In this document: positions 24,918 to 36,355 of the stretch, piece after piece
Layout: the number at the start of each line of letters is the position of its first letter
How positions within the stretch are numbered: position 1 is the stretch's first letter
Origin: Zanthoxylum bungeanum
Taxonomy: Eukaryota > Streptophyta > Magnoliopsida > Sapindales > Rutaceae
Reading direction: 5' to 3'
Length of the DNA: 64,000 nucleotides
Assembly: GCA_019454045.1 (NCBI GenBank)
Contig: SKCR01033651.1
Span: 186,001 to 250,000 of the forward strand
The notes under the pieces: model-generated
The model's database searches: none
The model's input: only the letters and a program-made list of their open reading frames with translations
What the model was told of the DNA's origin: nothing
Position numbers and translations under genes: made by a program

Positions 24918-25564
24918 GAGTACTAAATCTGTGTCCTGCGTGATCATCACCTCCATATGTCTGAAGTGATACTTCCATCTCGACATCACATCCAGTACAC
25001 TACGATTCTCGATAAACCCAGAAGAGGTGTACACAGAACCGGTTAAGGTCCCCAACCACCAAAACCAAAGTTTACCGATTGTCGCAAGTACTAGCGATGT
25101 AAGTCTCAGGTTAAGACCATATACACCTACCCTGATGCGGCCTCCCATAGACACGCAGACATACTTCCAATGGGATTCCGCGGGGTCTATCCAGAGCGAA
25201 GCTGTTTTCCGTAACACACAACCTCCTATCGCACTTGCATAAGTATCCAATACTTAAATATATGAGAACTATGCCGTTGTGCCCTCACAACGTGCACAAG
25301 CGCAATACTAGTCTATTCCGCATTATCGATGTCAGATCTCGATAATACTCCGACTAGGGATATTTAATGATTAAACCTTTATGGATTGATACTGTCTCAT
25401 ATCATCTCAATCCGGTATTAATCATATGGACTTTCGCCATTTATATATCAAAGTAAATAATATTACAAAACGGCAAAAGGCAATTTCATTATCACATAGT
25501 TAATTTTGTACAATAATACAATATCATTTACAAACAGTGACGCTATGGGACATAATGTCTAACA

Positions 25565-25578
25565 ATCTCCCACTTGGC
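25565..25578 (-). other. Polypurine tract of element E1
   Basis: Element strand AAGTGGGAGAT directly before the 3' LTR, just after the RNase H stop codon. Identical to the tract of E2 (48408-48421). Confidence 0.9.
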
Positions 25579-26382
25579 CTATAGCCAGTCACTCAAGCAT
25601 CTAATACCCGAACTATGTATGTGTCGTTCAAAAACTTGCTGAAGAACAGCCTTCGTCAGCGGATCTGCAATGTTGTCATCTGATGTGACCTTCTCGACCT
25701 TTACATCGCCACGATGTATAATCTCCCGAATCAGATGGTAACGTCGAAGAACATGCTTGGACCGTTGATGAGACCTTGGTTCCTTAGCCTGTGCTATAGC
25801 CCCGTTATTGTCACAATACAATGGAACGGGCTCAGCTGCTAACGGAACTACTCCTAATCCGATTAGGAACTTTCGGATCCAAACTGCCTCCTTTGCTGCT
25901 TCAGATGCGGTGATGTACTCCGCTTCTGTTGTTGAATCGGCAACAGTATCTTGCTTGGAAGATTTCCAGCTCACTGCTCCGTTATTCAAACAAAAAATGT
26001 ACCCGGATTGCAACTTGTAGTCATCCTTGTCGGTTTGGAAACTTGCATCGGTATACCCATATACCGCAAGTTCTCCATCTCCATAAATTAAGAAAGCATC
26101 CTTAGTTCGTTTAAGATACTTAAGGATATTCTTAACTGCTATCCAGTGACCTTCACCTGGATCGGCCTGATAGCGACTGCACATGCTCAAAGCATATGAG
26201 ACATCAGGTCGTGTACATATCATGGCATACATGATCGATCCGACTGCCGAGGCGAACGGTATCCGACTCATGTTGTCTCTCTCTTCCTGAGTCTTAGGAC
26301 ACATGTCCTTAGACAGAGAGGTACCACGTACCATTGGAACCAATCCCCTCTTGGATTGTTCCATGTTGAATCGCTTCAACAC
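25579..26382 (-). CDS. E1 pol fragment: C-terminal RT and RNase H
   Basis: A 267-residue frame in the same phase as the gag start. It covers the end of RT (MSRIPFASAVGSIMYAMICT, TRPDVSYALSM) and the RNase H domain: first catalytic D in GYTDASFQ, E in TTEAEYI, D in YCDNNGA and the last D in DDNIADPL, ending CLSDWL at the PPT, as in Angela/BARE elements. RNase H removes RNA from the RNA:DNA hybrid during reverse transcription. A one-base deletion near 26402 separates it from the upstream RT piece. Confidence 0.9.
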   Translation of the reverse strand: MLKRFNMEQSKRGLVPMVRGTSLSKDMCPKTQEERDNMSRIPFASAVGSIMYAMICTRPDVSYALSMCSRYQADPGEGHWIAVKNILKYLKRTKDAFLIYGDGELAVYGYTDASFQTDKDDYKLQSGYIFCLNNGAVSWKSSKQDTVADSTTEAEYITASEAAKEAVWIRKFLIGLGVVPLAAEPVPLYCDNNGAIAQAKEPRSHQRSKHVLRRYHLIREIIHRGDVKVEKVTSDDNIADPLTKAVLQQVFERHIHSSGIRCLSDWL

Positions 26383-26924
26383 TTTATCAATGTATGTACT
26401 CTGGAGAGTCCAAGCAGCTTTCTAGATCTATCCCGGTAGATCTTTATTCCAAGAATAAAGGCTGCTTCTCCCAGATCTTTCATGGAGAATTTTAATGAAA
26501 GCCAAGCTTTCACCGACGTTAGCGTGGGAATGTCATTGCCTATAAGCAATACGTCGTCGACATAAAGGACAATAAAAGTAAGTGCTCTCCCACTAACCTT
26601 CTTGTATACACAAGGGTCATCTGCGTTTTGCACGAAATCATATTCTTTTATGATCTCATCAAAACGCTGATTCCATGACCGTGATGCTTGCTTCAATCCA
26701 TAAATGGATCGATTTAACTTACAAACCTTGTTTGCAAGTCTAGGTACGATAAAACCGTCAGGCTGTTGCATATAAACATCCTCCAAAAGGTTTCCGTTAA
26801 GGAAAGCGGTTTTAACGTCCATCTGCCATATCTCGTAATCGAAATATGCAGCTATTGCAAGCATTATCCGAATGGATTTAATAATGGCAGACGGGTGAGA
26901 AGGTTTCGTCATAATCAATACCAT
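26376..26924 (-). CDS. E1 pol fragment: reverse transcriptase core
   Basis: A 182-residue frame, shifted by +1 from the gag phase. Visible RT motifs are [13 protein letters not shown] (catalytic D), [40 protein letters not shown] (YVDD catalytic pair) and [20 protein letters not shown]. It copies the element RNA into DNA in the virus-like particle. The frame is entered through a one-base insertion near 26890 and left through a one-base deletion near 26402, relative to E2. Confidence 0.9.
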   Translation of the reverse strand: MVLIMTKPSHPSAIIKSIRIMLAIAAYFDYEIWQMDVKTAFLNGNLLEDVYMQQPDGFIVPRLANKVCKLNRSIYGLKQASRSWNQRFDEIIKEYDFVQNADDPCVYKKVSGRALTFIVLYVDDVLLIGNDIPTLTSVKAWLSLKFSMKDLGEAAFILGIKIYRDRSRKLLGLSRVHTLIKC

Positions 26925-27194
26925 ATTGTTGACGATACCCCTTCGCTACAAGCCTAGCTTTGTACGTTTGTACGTTGCCATCCATGTCGGTCTTCTTCTT
27001 GAAGATCCATCTGCATCCAATAGGCTTTACGCCTTCTGGTGCATCAACCAGTGTCCAAACTTGGTTGGCGTACATGGAATCCATCTCGGACTTCATGGCT
27101 TCTTGCCATAAAGCGGAATCGATATTTTGTATCGCTTCCTCATACCTAGCCGGCTCAATATCCTCAATAAGACTAATATCTACATGAGGTGAGA
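26878..27194 (-). CDS. E1 pol fragment: N-terminal RT
   Basis: Back in the gag phase: W(T)[18 protein letters not shown], then [12 protein letters not shown] and DYDETFSPV, the standard N-terminal part of copia RT. The frame with a methionine covers 26878-27096; similarity to E2 extends it to about 27194. It ends by the insertion near 26890. No separate protein is expected; this is part of the gag-pol polyprotein. Confidence 0.85.
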
Positions 27195-27620
27195 TCAGGA
27201 ACCCATACCTCTCAGGTACTGTTCTGACTCTCTCCGACCTACGCGGTCCTTGTGTATGTGAAGTTGTGGTACAGACTCATCCCGGACGGTCTGTTCTTGT
27301 TCCGTCGTTGATTCATTGCCAGGAACAATATCACTACGATCTTCATCGAGTTCTACTTTCCTCCCACTTACCACTGCATTTATAAAATCCTTCTCAAGGA
27401 AAAATGCTTGTAGAGCAACAAATACTTTGTTCTCTTGTGTGTGGTGATAGAAGTAATATCCTTTGGTTTCCCTATGATATCCTACGAAAAGGCATTTATC
27501 AGATTTGGGTTCAAGTTTGGTACCTTCCAAACGTTTAACATATGCCCAGCATCCCCAAATCTTCAGGAAAGAGAAACCTGGTTTTCCTTCCTGTCTATAT
27601 CTCATATGGAGTCTGTTCAA
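27195..27620 (-). CDS. E1 pol fragment: integrase C-terminal region
   Basis: A 141-residue frame shifted by one base from gag. It begins in the post-core segment ([34 protein letters not shown]) and runs through the variable linker toward RT. A one-base insertion near 27580 brings it into this phase. A one-base deletion near 27264 takes the real coding out again, so the last residues (about the final 18) are out of frame. Confidence 0.85.
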   Translation of the reverse strand: MNRLHMRYRQEGKPGFSFLKIWGCWAYVKRLEGTKLEPKSDKCLFVGYHRETKGYYFYHHTQENKVFVALQAFFLEKDFINAVVSGRKVELDEDRSDIVPGNESTTEQEQTVRDESVPQLHIHKDRVGRRESEQYLRGMGS

Positions 27621-29535
27621 CAGACTTCGACGGTACCTTATTTAAAATAAGTATAGCACTGTTTAATGCGTATCCCCAGAAGGATATTGGTAGCTCAGTG
27701 CGACTCATCATTGACCTCACCATGTCTAACAAGGTGCGGTTTCTCCGTTCGGACACACCGTTTAATTGCGGTGTTCCAGGAGGAGTCCACTGTGAAAGAA
27801 TACCATATTCTTTCAAGTAATCTTGAAACTCATAACTTAAGTATTCGCCACCACGGTCTGACCGTAATGTCTTAATACTCTTCCCTGTTTGTTTCTCCAC
27901 TTCGTGTCGAAACTCTTTGAATTTCTCAAAAGTTTCCGACTTGTGTCTCATAAGATACACATAACCGTAACGAGATGCATCATCTGTGAAGGTTACGAAG
28001 TAGTGAAATCCACCTCTAGCCTGGCTAGACATGGGCCCGCATACGTCAGTATGAACGAGAGCCAACAATTCTGTGGCACATTCACCTTTACCGCTAAAAG
28101 GTGATTTAGGCATTTTGCCTAAAAGACAAGATTCGCAGACGTCATATGAATTGGGATCAAATTCGTCCAAGTACCCACTCTTCGAAAGTGTGGATATGCG
28201 AGTCTTGTTGATGTGTCCTAGACGACAATGCCACATATAAGCTTCATCTTTTAGATTACTCATTTTGAGCCTTTTGTTTTTCATTTTAGGAGATTCATTT
28301 ATATTCAAAATATAAAGACCGTTATTTGCAACAGCTGTGCAAATTTCTGCATCATTTTTATATAAATAACACCCAGTGTTTCTAAATACAAAAGTGTAAC
28401 CCTGCTGGGTTAACAAGGATACAGATATAATATTCCTAGTTAAACTAGGTACAAAATAACAGTTCAAAAGTTTAAGTACATGCCCTGAGGGCAATTCTAA
28501 AACAAAAGTCCCTACGGCCAAAACAGCAACTGGTGTTCCGTTTCCGACCCGTAGATCCATCTCCCCCGATGCCAGCACCCTGCTATCCTGCAGATCCTGC
28601 ACATCAGTACAAATATGAGCACCACAACCAGAATCAAAAATCCAATTTTTAAAACTAGAAGTATTCATATTTATCTCAATAACAAACATACCAGAGGCGA
28701 TAGCCTTGCCAGCCTTGATATCCTCCCTCTGCCCTTTGCCCATTCGGCAGTCACGTTTCCAGTGACCCCTCTTGCCGCAGTTGAGGCAGATGTCGCGAGA
28801 TTTGTCATTTGGCTTCCTAGAAGCCACTGTCAACTTGCCCTTGCCCTTGTTCTTGAACTTCTTCTTCCTCGCACCTCCAATTGCCTTGGGCCCAGCCCTT
28901 GGCGCATGAGAGGTCGATGCATAATGCGCCTCGCGCTTGCTCCCCTTTAGGAGTTCCTTTTCGGACTCCTTCAGCACGGACAACAACTCTCCAAGAGTGT
29001 CGTCAGTGTCCATCAACTTATAGTTGATGATGATTTGTTTCCAAGTATCGGGTAGCGATTGTAATAGCATATCAATCGTCAACTCTGCCTCCAAGACAAT
29101 GCCCATCTTGGCTAACTCATCTATGTCAGCGATCATTTGAGTCCCGTGGGCCTCAACTGATGCGTCGTCTGTCATCCGGGAGCGGAAGAGTTTCCTTACT
29201 AGCTCGTACCTCTCCATCCGCTTGTTGGTGCGGTGGAGATCACGCAATCTTGCCATCATGTTATAGGGATCCAAGTCCCTGTTCTGGCGTCTGAAATGCT
29301 GGGTCATTGCAGCTAGCATAACTGACTGAGCTTGGTCACAATCGTCACTATGAGTCTTCCATAACTCTAGCTCCAGTGGCTCAGTGGGTTTAGGCGGGAG
29401 AGGTCTCTGAATAGTATACAGCACCCTCTCAGCCCCAAGCACTATCTTGAGGTTCATTTCCCAGTCGGCAAAGTTTGTCCATTTGAAGACATTATCGCCC
29501 ATGATTATGTCGCGGACATTACCCTTGCCAGTCAT
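27595..29535 (-). CDS. E1 gag-protease-integrase polyprotein, cut short by a nonsense codon
   Basis: 646 residues. Gag capsid 1-240, CCHC zinc knuckle C250-C253-H258-C263 in a basic context, aspartic protease motif D301-S-G, HHCC integrase finger H436, H441, C467, C470, and integrase core D497, D560, E596, with 35 residues between the last two, as the D,D35E signature requires. It ends after TPYEI, where the E2 sequence and family have W: TGG has become TAG. The start is the only methionine giving the conserved VRDIIMGDN opening, and it matches E2. Confidence 0.93.
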   Translation of the reverse strand: MTGKGNVRDIIMGDNVFKWTNFADWEMNLKIVLGAERVLYTIQRPLPPKPTEPLELELWKTHSDDCDQAQSVMLAAMTQHFRRQNRDLDPYNMMARLRDLHRTNKRMERYELVRKLFRSRMTDDASVEAHGTQMIADIDELAKMGIVLEAELTIDMLLQSLPDTWKQIIINYKLMDTDDTLGELLSVLKESEKELLKGSKREAHYASTSHAPRAGPKAIGGARKKKFKNKGKGKLTVASRKPNDKSRDICLNCGKRGHWKRDCRMGKGQREDIKAGKAIASGMFVIEINMNTSSFKNWIFDSGCGAHICTDVQDLQDSRVLASGEMDLRVGNGTPVAVLAVGTFVLELPSGHVLKLLNCYFVPSLTRNIISVSLLTQQGYTFVFRNTGCYLYKNDAEICTAVANNGLYILNINESPKMKNKRLKMSNLKDEAYMWHCRLGHINKTRISTLSKSGYLDEFDPNSYDVCESCLLGKMPKSPFSGKGECATELLALVHTDVCGPMSSQARGGFHYFVTFTDDASRYGYVYLMRHKSETFEKFKEFRHEVEKQTGKSIKTLRSDRGGEYLSYEFQDYLKEYGILSQWTPPGTPQLNGVSERRNRTLLDMVRSMMSRTELPISFWGYALNSAILILNKVPSKSVEQTPYEI

Positions 29536-31735
29536 CTTGAAAACTATAGTCCAACTATAAAGTCAACGATGTTATGGGTACAGTCAAACTGTTACAAGCA
29601 AAATAACAATATATTAGTCCAACTAATTATTAAAATATTGACGAAATAATTTTGAAAGACGCGTAAGGCTAAGTATCTGAACGAAATTGCAAATTCAATA
29701 ATAGCCTCCCACTATTTTCTTCAAGTCTCTAACCCTCTTGTGGAGAACTCGGGAAATCACATTTCCTAGTGGGCTAGGATCCCGTTAAATAACACACAAC
29801 CTTGACTTTGGTCAATAAAAGCTGTATGCTATTTAACTTAGGTAGATCTCTATGATCAATTGGATCTCATCCAATTCCTAGATCCGGTTAGGTGGACATC
29901 CAAGTCCGAAACATATGTATAATGTCAATGTATCCATTACATTTTCCTAACCATATCCTCCGAATCATCTAGGCCTTGGCTTTGGCCAAAAACAAACCTA
30001 ATGATTCCAGTTAAGCGGGACCCATTGACGAGGAAAGTTTCGTAATCAATGTCATTGGACGAAAAGTGATCTTGACTTTGGCCAATAAAAATCACGATTT
30101 GGACAAGACACCGATATGCAACAAAACTCTCATGATTCAAGTACATCCTTGATTGACAAAGGTCTTGACTTTGGCCAAACAAACCAATGCCAACTTCGGA
30201 TCTTGAACAAGAATCATTCAATGGAAGGATATTTGCTTAATATAAATTGAGGGATTTTCGCGTAATTGGCAACCAATTTATTTATCTTTGTTAGGTCTCA
30301 TCATCATACACCCTTAAGCATGCTTCTAAAACATCATAAAGCGCGTAAAGTAAATTAATAGTGATATGAGGATGGATATATAAACAATTTGTTCCTAGAA
30401 CAAATCACTCCCTTTCCTCTCCCTGCTAGCACTATTCTATTTCTACCCATTTTCATAATACAATAAGAGAAACCTCATTTACATTGAGGGGAATTAGGTG
30501 AGAAGAGAATACAAAGAGATAAAGAGATAAGGCTGGACACGCAGGTCCAATTTATAAATTCCAAATTTACAATAATTTCTAAAATTACCATTTCCCTTCT
30601 AATATCCATCCGATATACACTATTCATTCAACACATACATATATTTTCAAACAAGACATGCTTTTTACAACCAATCTAATCCAATTAATTAGTCTATGTT
30701 TAAGTGATCATCCAATGTTCAAACAACGGTTTGATTTTGCGCGAGTCCAACTCGATTGAGAATAAGTACATAAGGTACGAATTCGCGAATTATATCGAAC
30801 TACTTATTAAATCTAATTTAATTCGTATTCAATACTAATTCAATTATTTAATTCCAAATTAAATGTTTACACTTTTAATGTGCTTTAAAGACTTAGATTC
30901 TAAATCTAATCCTATTGGGTCTCAAAGCACTAACATCCAATGTTTAATTTAATTCAAGTCAAATGGGCTTTCAATTGATTTATTAAGGCTTGGGCTTTGG
31001 TCAATGTGGGTCAAACCCAATTACCAAGCCCAAATAAGGAATCACCCTTAAATGCCATAAAACCAAATTTAAGCCCATAAGGCCCAATTAAATTTTTTTA
31101 AAGCCCATTATATTATATTTGGACTTAATGGAGTGATTTAGGCCCAAATTGGATCCAATCCTTTTGGCCCAAATCTACTTGGTCCACCCAAGCCCATTAT
31201 GCCCAAATACAATATTAAAAGCCCAATTCACCAATTAAGCCCATTAATTAAATTTTAATATTCCAAACATTAAAGTCCAATTAATTAAAGTGTAAAACCA
31301 AGATTAATATATTAAACCAAATATTTCAAAAATACCCATTTAATTTATTAATCATCTATTTTTCAAAATAAATGTCCAACATTAATTTTAACAAAAAATC
31401 AACTCCTTTACATGTCCATTAACATTCGGCCAAGGTGATTTTTTTGTGTCGATTTGTTTTTCAATCCGATTGAATTACTAATTTACGTCCCGTATACGTT
31501 CTAAGTCATCTAATGATCTTAAACACAAAAAATTCCAATCCACTCCAAGTAGCAACACATTCGGCCAATGCATGAATTTGGGGAAAAAAATTCATCCAAT
31601 GCATTTTTCATAAAATTGATTTCATATTATGTCATTTTACATACATATAAGCATACTCATTCATCAAATTTCACAAGAACATGCTTCAATCAATTTTACC
31701 CAAATTTTAACCTAAAGTATTTCATGCTTAACCAT
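29536..31735 (-). other. Untranslated leader of element E1
   Basis: About 2.2 kb with no credible coding capacity. It holds the block with GCCTCCCACTATTTT near 29702, the repeated CTTGACTTTGGCCAA motif (near 29802, 30069, 30165, with one degenerate copy near 29975), the CCTCATTTACATTGAGG inverted motif near 30473, a cluster of TGGGCY hexamers (about 30960-31250), and one copy of the TTCGGCCAA-containing block (about 31420-31690). Frames 29937-30221 and 31568-31825 look like shadows. Confidence 0.75.
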
Positions 31736-31749
31736 GGCTCTGATACCAT
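31736..31749 (-). other. Primer binding site of element E1
   Basis: Element strand ATGGTATCAGAGCC, right after the LTR end CCAACA. TGGTATCAGAGC is the exact complement expected for plant initiator tRNA-Met, the usual primer of Angela and most copia elements. It is the best-preserved PBS in the window. Confidence 0.92.
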
Positions 31750-32146
31750 TGTTGGTTTCTATTATATGTCCCAAGGAAAGATTAAGCATTTAAATACAAC
31801 AATGAATATATATATTAAAAGATGAAGTATGGCGGAATCATACTCACAAAGATCAGAATGCGGATGCGTTGATGAAATGAAAATTTTCTCATTTGTGCAG
31901 TGAAGGTTTCGGCCAAGGTGAGTGGGGAAGCTCCAAGCTTTCTTTGATCCTTCCAAGCTCAAGAATTAGTTTCCCATAACACCTTTGTATGATCCCTTGA
32001 AGGTGCTAGCCTTGTGTGTGAATTTATGTTCCAAACAAAACACAATTTCTTCAAGTTTTTGCAACAAAAACAGAAAAGTGGAGAGGGCTGTGAAACTTCA
32101 CAGTTTCGGTCAAGAGGAAAGAGAGGAGAGTGAGAGATTTGATTTC
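31750..32146 (-). mobile_element. 5' LTR of element E1, truncated to 397 bp
   Basis: Identical in order to 23616-24011 with about eight differences, then breaks at GATTTC into TGTTTCAAAAGAAACACAT of the integrase gene of fragment G. The upstream portion (promoter and palindrome array) is missing, so this copy has no visible 5' promoter. Confidence 0.9.
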
Positions 32147-35100
32147 TGTTTCAAAAGAAACACATAACCATAACGTGATGCCACATCTGTAAAGGTCATG
32201 AAATATTCATATCCACATCTAGCCTTGCTAGACATGGGCCCACTTGCTTCACTATGAACTAGGGCTAATAGATCTGTGGCACTTGAACTTTTACCAAGTA
32301 AACAGTGTTTTAGGTACTTTACCTAATAAACTAGATTCATAGACTTTATTTGAATGGAATCAAATCAGTCCTAGTATCCACTCTTCAAAAGTGTGGATAT
32401 ACGAGTCTTGGTTTAATTGTGTCCTAGACAACAATGCCACGATTAACTTTCATCTGATCAAATCAATTTGAGATATTTATTTGTCATGTTTATATGTTTG
32501 AGATTTATTTATATTCAAAATATAAATGCTGTTATTCACATCTAATGTGTTTATCTCAATATCATCTTTATATAATGAAACAATTTAGTCTTCTAGAATA
32601 TAGAGGTATATCCGCAACGGATTATACACTGATACAGAGATAATGTTTCTAGTCAAACTAGTTACATTATAACAGTTTTCAAATTTAGGTACACGCCCGA
32701 AGGGTAGTTCCTAAATTAGGTATCTACAGTTAAAACAGCGACTTTCGTCCAATTTCCAATTCGCAGATTAATCTCAATTGAAGTCAGTATCCTGCTCATA
32801 GCAGATTCTGAACATCATTATGTATTTATGTACCACACTAAGTAATAAAATCTAATTTTAATACTAGTAATGAACATAATTATGACAAACATATTTGAAG
32901 TCAGAGCCTTGCTCGTCTTCAATTCCTTCATGTCTGCTATGTCCAAATGGCAGTAACGCTTCCGCGATCCCGTTTGCCACAATTTAGGCAGACATTTTGG
33001 GATATGTCCTTTATCTTCCCAGAAGACTATAATGATTTTCCCTTTGCCCTTTTCATATTCCAGAAGTCTTTGGCCAAGCCTTGGCCTTCTAGAATATCGA
33101 AGTAAGGTGCGACTAGCGCTACTTGCCTTATTGCAAACTTTGACTTTATCTCATTGAGAATAGTCATTAACTCTCCAAGAGCTATTATTGCAATTTAGTT
33201 CTTCTAAAATCTAAGCATAGATTTATGAAGATCCTTCAATTTCTTTATCATACTTTAAAGATCTAATCCTTAGTTCTGATTCAGAAATTAAGGAGTCTAA
33301 TGCGAAAAGCTTAATGGATTAAGCACTAAAGCTATCATCACATAAATCTTCCAAAGATTATGCTCTACTATTTGCTTAACTCCGGGCTTAGGCATAATAT
33401 GTTATTTTATCAAATAAACTAACTTATTATTTTCCAGTACCATCCTGAAATTTTATTCCCAATATGAAAATTAAACTATTTAAATACATTTTCCCTAGGA
33501 TTATGTTTTAAATGTCAATCTTTCATTTTAATCTTGATTCTAATAATTCAACTATTTAATCAACGATTTCGGTACCTTTTACTATAATGATTACAATAGT
33601 CTAACTATTTAATCAACTATAATTTAATAGATTAAAATCAATTGTATTGATTACTATAATCTAATTATAAAATTAACTATAAATGAATAGTTTGAATACT
33701 GTCCAACTGTTAATTAAAACAACATTTAAATATTAGTCCAACTAACATTTAATTTATTTGACGAATGATATTTGTGTTGAGCGCATATGGCAAGTAATTA
33801 AACGAATATTGCAAATTCAATTCTTGCCTCCCACTATTTTTCGGTGAGCCTCTAACCCTCTGTCGAGTACTCAGGAAACCGTGTTTCCTAGCGGGCTAGG
33901 ATCCCGTTAAATATCACACAATCTTGACTGTTTCCAAAAAAATTGTATGATAATTAACTAGGTACATCTCTAAGATCAATTGGATCAAATCCAATTCCTA
34001 GATCCAGTAGGGGGACTTCCAAGTCCGAAAAATATATCTTATATATGCCAATACATCTAATGTATTGCCTAACCTTTTTCCTATGAATCAACTAAGCCTT
34101 GGCTTTGGCACAACAAACTTAGTGATCCCAGTTAAGCGCGATCCATTGACCATGGAAAGCTTCGTAATCAATGTCGATGGACAAGAAGTGGTCTTGACTT
34201 TGGCCAACAAACCACAACTTGGACAAGACACTGATATGGAACAAAGCTCTCGTGATTCAAACACATCCTCGACGGACAAAGGCCTTGACTTTGGCCAACA
34301 AGCCAATGCCAGTCTCGGATCTTGAGTGAGAATCACTCAATGGAAGGAAAAACGCTTAATATTTTGAGAGGGTTTTTCGAGTGCAAATTGGAAACCAATT
34401 TATTATCTTTGTTAAGGTCTCATCATCATACACCCTTAAACATGCATTCTAAACACATAACAAAGCGCGTATAAATAAATAATAATGATATGCGGATGGA
34501 TACTTTACACATTGATCCTAGATCAAATCTCTCTCTTTCTCTCTCCCGCTAGCACATGTATTTACTTCTACTTGTTACACTACACTTCTAAAGAAACCTC
34601 ATTTACATTGAGTGGAATAAGTGAGAAGAGAATACAAAGAATATGGAGGTAATAAGGCTGGACACACAGGTCCAAATAATAAATCAAATTTATTACAACA
34701 ATTTCTAAAATTGCCCCACCCATCTAATATCCATCTGATATACATTATTCATGCATCGCAACCATGTATTCACACAAGCATGTTATCAATCAATCTAATC
34801 AAATTAATTAATCTGATAATTAGTGACCATCCAATGGTCAAACAACGATTTGATTTTGCGCGAGTCAAACTCATCTTGCGAATAAGTACCTAAAGTACGA
34901 ATTCTCGAATTAAATTAAACTACAAAATTAAATCCAATTCAATTTATATTTAATACTAATTCGCTATTTAATTCCAAATTAAATACTACACTTTATTAAT
35001 GAACTTTTACGACTTAAATTCCAAATTTAATCGTTACGGGTCTCAAAGCCCGATTAACGTCCAACGTCAATTTAATTAAAGTCCAATGGGCTTTTAATTA

Positions 35101-35527
35101 ATTTCTTAAGGCGTGGACTTTTGGTCAACTCGGGTCAAACCGAATAACCAAAATCCAATACGGGAGTTACCCCATAAGCCCAGAAATCAATTTTGGCCCA
35201 TTAGGCCCAATTAAACTTTAAAGGTCCATTAGTCGCATTTGCGCTTTATGGAAGCGGTTTTGGGCCCAATTGGATCCAACAAATTTTGCCTAAACCCAAC
35301 TTGGTACAACCAAGCCCAATAAGCCCAATAACAACTTTAAAAGCCAATTTCCAAAATTAGGCCCAACATAATTAAATCACAAAAACCCAATTTCATAATT
35401 TATTTACATAAAGTGTATTACAGAATTAATTACCCAAATCAATATTTCAAAAAAATTAATTTATACAATTAATCATGCTCAATTACAACAAAACATGTCC
35501 AACATATTTCATCAAAAATCAAAACTT
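32147..35527 (-). pseudogene. Fragment G: decayed integrase-protease-gag plus leader of a copia element
   Basis: By similarity to A and C: integrase core 32147-32280, HHCC region 32300-32470, protease about 32500-32870, gag about 32880-33500, then leader 33500-35527 with the CTTGACTTTGGCCAA motifs (near 34193 and 34285) and TGGGCY cluster (35080-35350). Its gag remnant is about 645 bp, between A (about 895) and B/C (about 530), and retains a segment at about 33220-33300 that B and C have lost. Both ends are truncations: the E1 LTR on the left, a Tat-like repeat array on the right. Confidence 0.82.
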
Positions 35528-35529
35528 TA

Positions 35530-36060
35530 AATGAAGCACGATTCGGAAATGGACTATTATTTCATCACTCATCGAAAATGGCACTCTGAAAATGGAGCAC
35601 GGTTCAGAAATGGACTACTATCACATCTCACTGACGATGGCACTCCAAAAATGGAGCACGATTCGAAAATGGAGTACTATCATATCTCACCGAAAATGGC
35701 ACTCCGAAAGTGGAGCATGGTTCGAAAATGGACTACTATCACATCTCACCGAGAATGGCACTCCGAAAATGAAGCACGGTTCGGAAATGGACTACTATCA
35801 AATATCACCGAAAATGGCACTCCGAAAATGGAGCACGGTTCATAAATGGACTACTATCACATCTCACCGAAAATGGTACTCCGAAAATGGAGCATGGTTC
35901 GAAAATGGACTACTATCACATCTCGCCGAAAATGGCACTCCGAAAATGGAGCATGGTTCAGAAATGGACCACTATCACTCGCCGAAAATGGCGCTCCGAA
36001 AATGGATCACAGTTCGAAAATGGACAGTCATCACATCAGTGATGCCTCAGAAATGAGGTT
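35530..36060 (+). repeat. 59-bp tandem repeat array, about nine copies
   Basis: The unit runs TATCACATCTCACCGAAAAT, then GGCACTCCGAAAATGGAGCA, then CGGTTCGGAAATGGACTAC. Copies vary by a few bases; the later ones shorten (near 35965-35990). Because 59 is not a multiple of three and the unit is stop-poor, several plus-strand frames (35531-35845, 35592-36056, 35846-36103) stay open; none has a non-repetitive domain, so I do not call them genes. Confidence 0.92.
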
Positions 36061-36190
36061 TAGCATGCCGAAAATGGCGCTGCGAAAATGGAGCATTGTT
36101 TGAGAATGGACAACCACCAGCGACGCCTCAAAATGAGGTTTAGCATGCCGGAAATGGCGCTCCAAAAATAGATCACAGTTCAAAGATCTC
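36050..36190 (+). repeat. Higher-order repeat around ATGAGGTTTAGCATGCCG
   Basis: The block CAGAAATGAGGTTTAGCATG with CCGAAAATGGCGCT (36048-36080) recurs at 36127-36165, about 80 bp apart, each time followed by the AAAATGGAGCA-like tail of the 59-bp unit. It looks like a derived longer unit grown out of the 59-bp array. Confidence 0.7.
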
Positions 36191-36355
36191 AACCCAGTAC
36201 AGGTTCGAAAATGAACCAACTCTCATCAGCTCAGTTCGAGGCAACAGGCAAGTCAGGTGGCAGCTGGCGAGCCAGGTAAGTAAAAATACATTGCACAACT
36301 TTGATAGGATTGTCATTGTCACACACTGCATAAGTCCCATCAGAGTGGGGGCGAC
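36191..36355 (+). other. 3' untranslated spacer and polypurine tract of the Tat-like fragment
   Basis: Unique sequence ending in AGAGTGGGGGCGAC, a purine-rich tract directly before the TG of the proposed LTR. It would prime plus-strand synthesis in a gypsy element. Confidence 0.55.

Larger units (their letters stand above)
23616..25564 (-). mobile_element. 3' LTR of element E1
   Basis: 1949 bp, TGTTGG...TCTAACA, followed by the PPT complement. It has a candidate TATA box at 24910-24917 and the palindrome array at about 24268-24535. The plus-strand frame 24544-24918 is antisense to the element and recurs in both E2 LTRs. Confidence 0.93.
23616..32146 (-). mobile_element. Element E1: Angela-type copia element with nearly open gag-pol, 5' LTR truncated
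   Basis: Complete 3' LTR (23616-25564), PPT, gag-pol (25579-29535), leader, PBS (31736-31749) and the first 397 bases of the 5' LTR, where it breaks off at 32146 into integrase sequence of fragment G. The left LTR end lies within LTR F. The overlapping parts of the two LTRs differ at about eight positions in 390. The coding region has one nonsense codon and four single-base indels, so it is dead but young. Confidence 0.92.

Noticed and set aside
28615..28950. Plus-strand frames opposite gag-pol of E1 and E2
   Set aside because: Shadow frames antisense to well-supported gag, protease or RT coding sequence.
25579..29535. Possibility that E1 is an intact autonomous element
   Set aside because: One TAG codon and four single-base indels break the polyprotein, and the 5' LTR is truncated so that promoter sequence is lost.
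35531..36103. Three plus-strand frames in the 59-bp array
   Set aside because: Products are the repeat read in different phases. No unique sequence or plausible protein.
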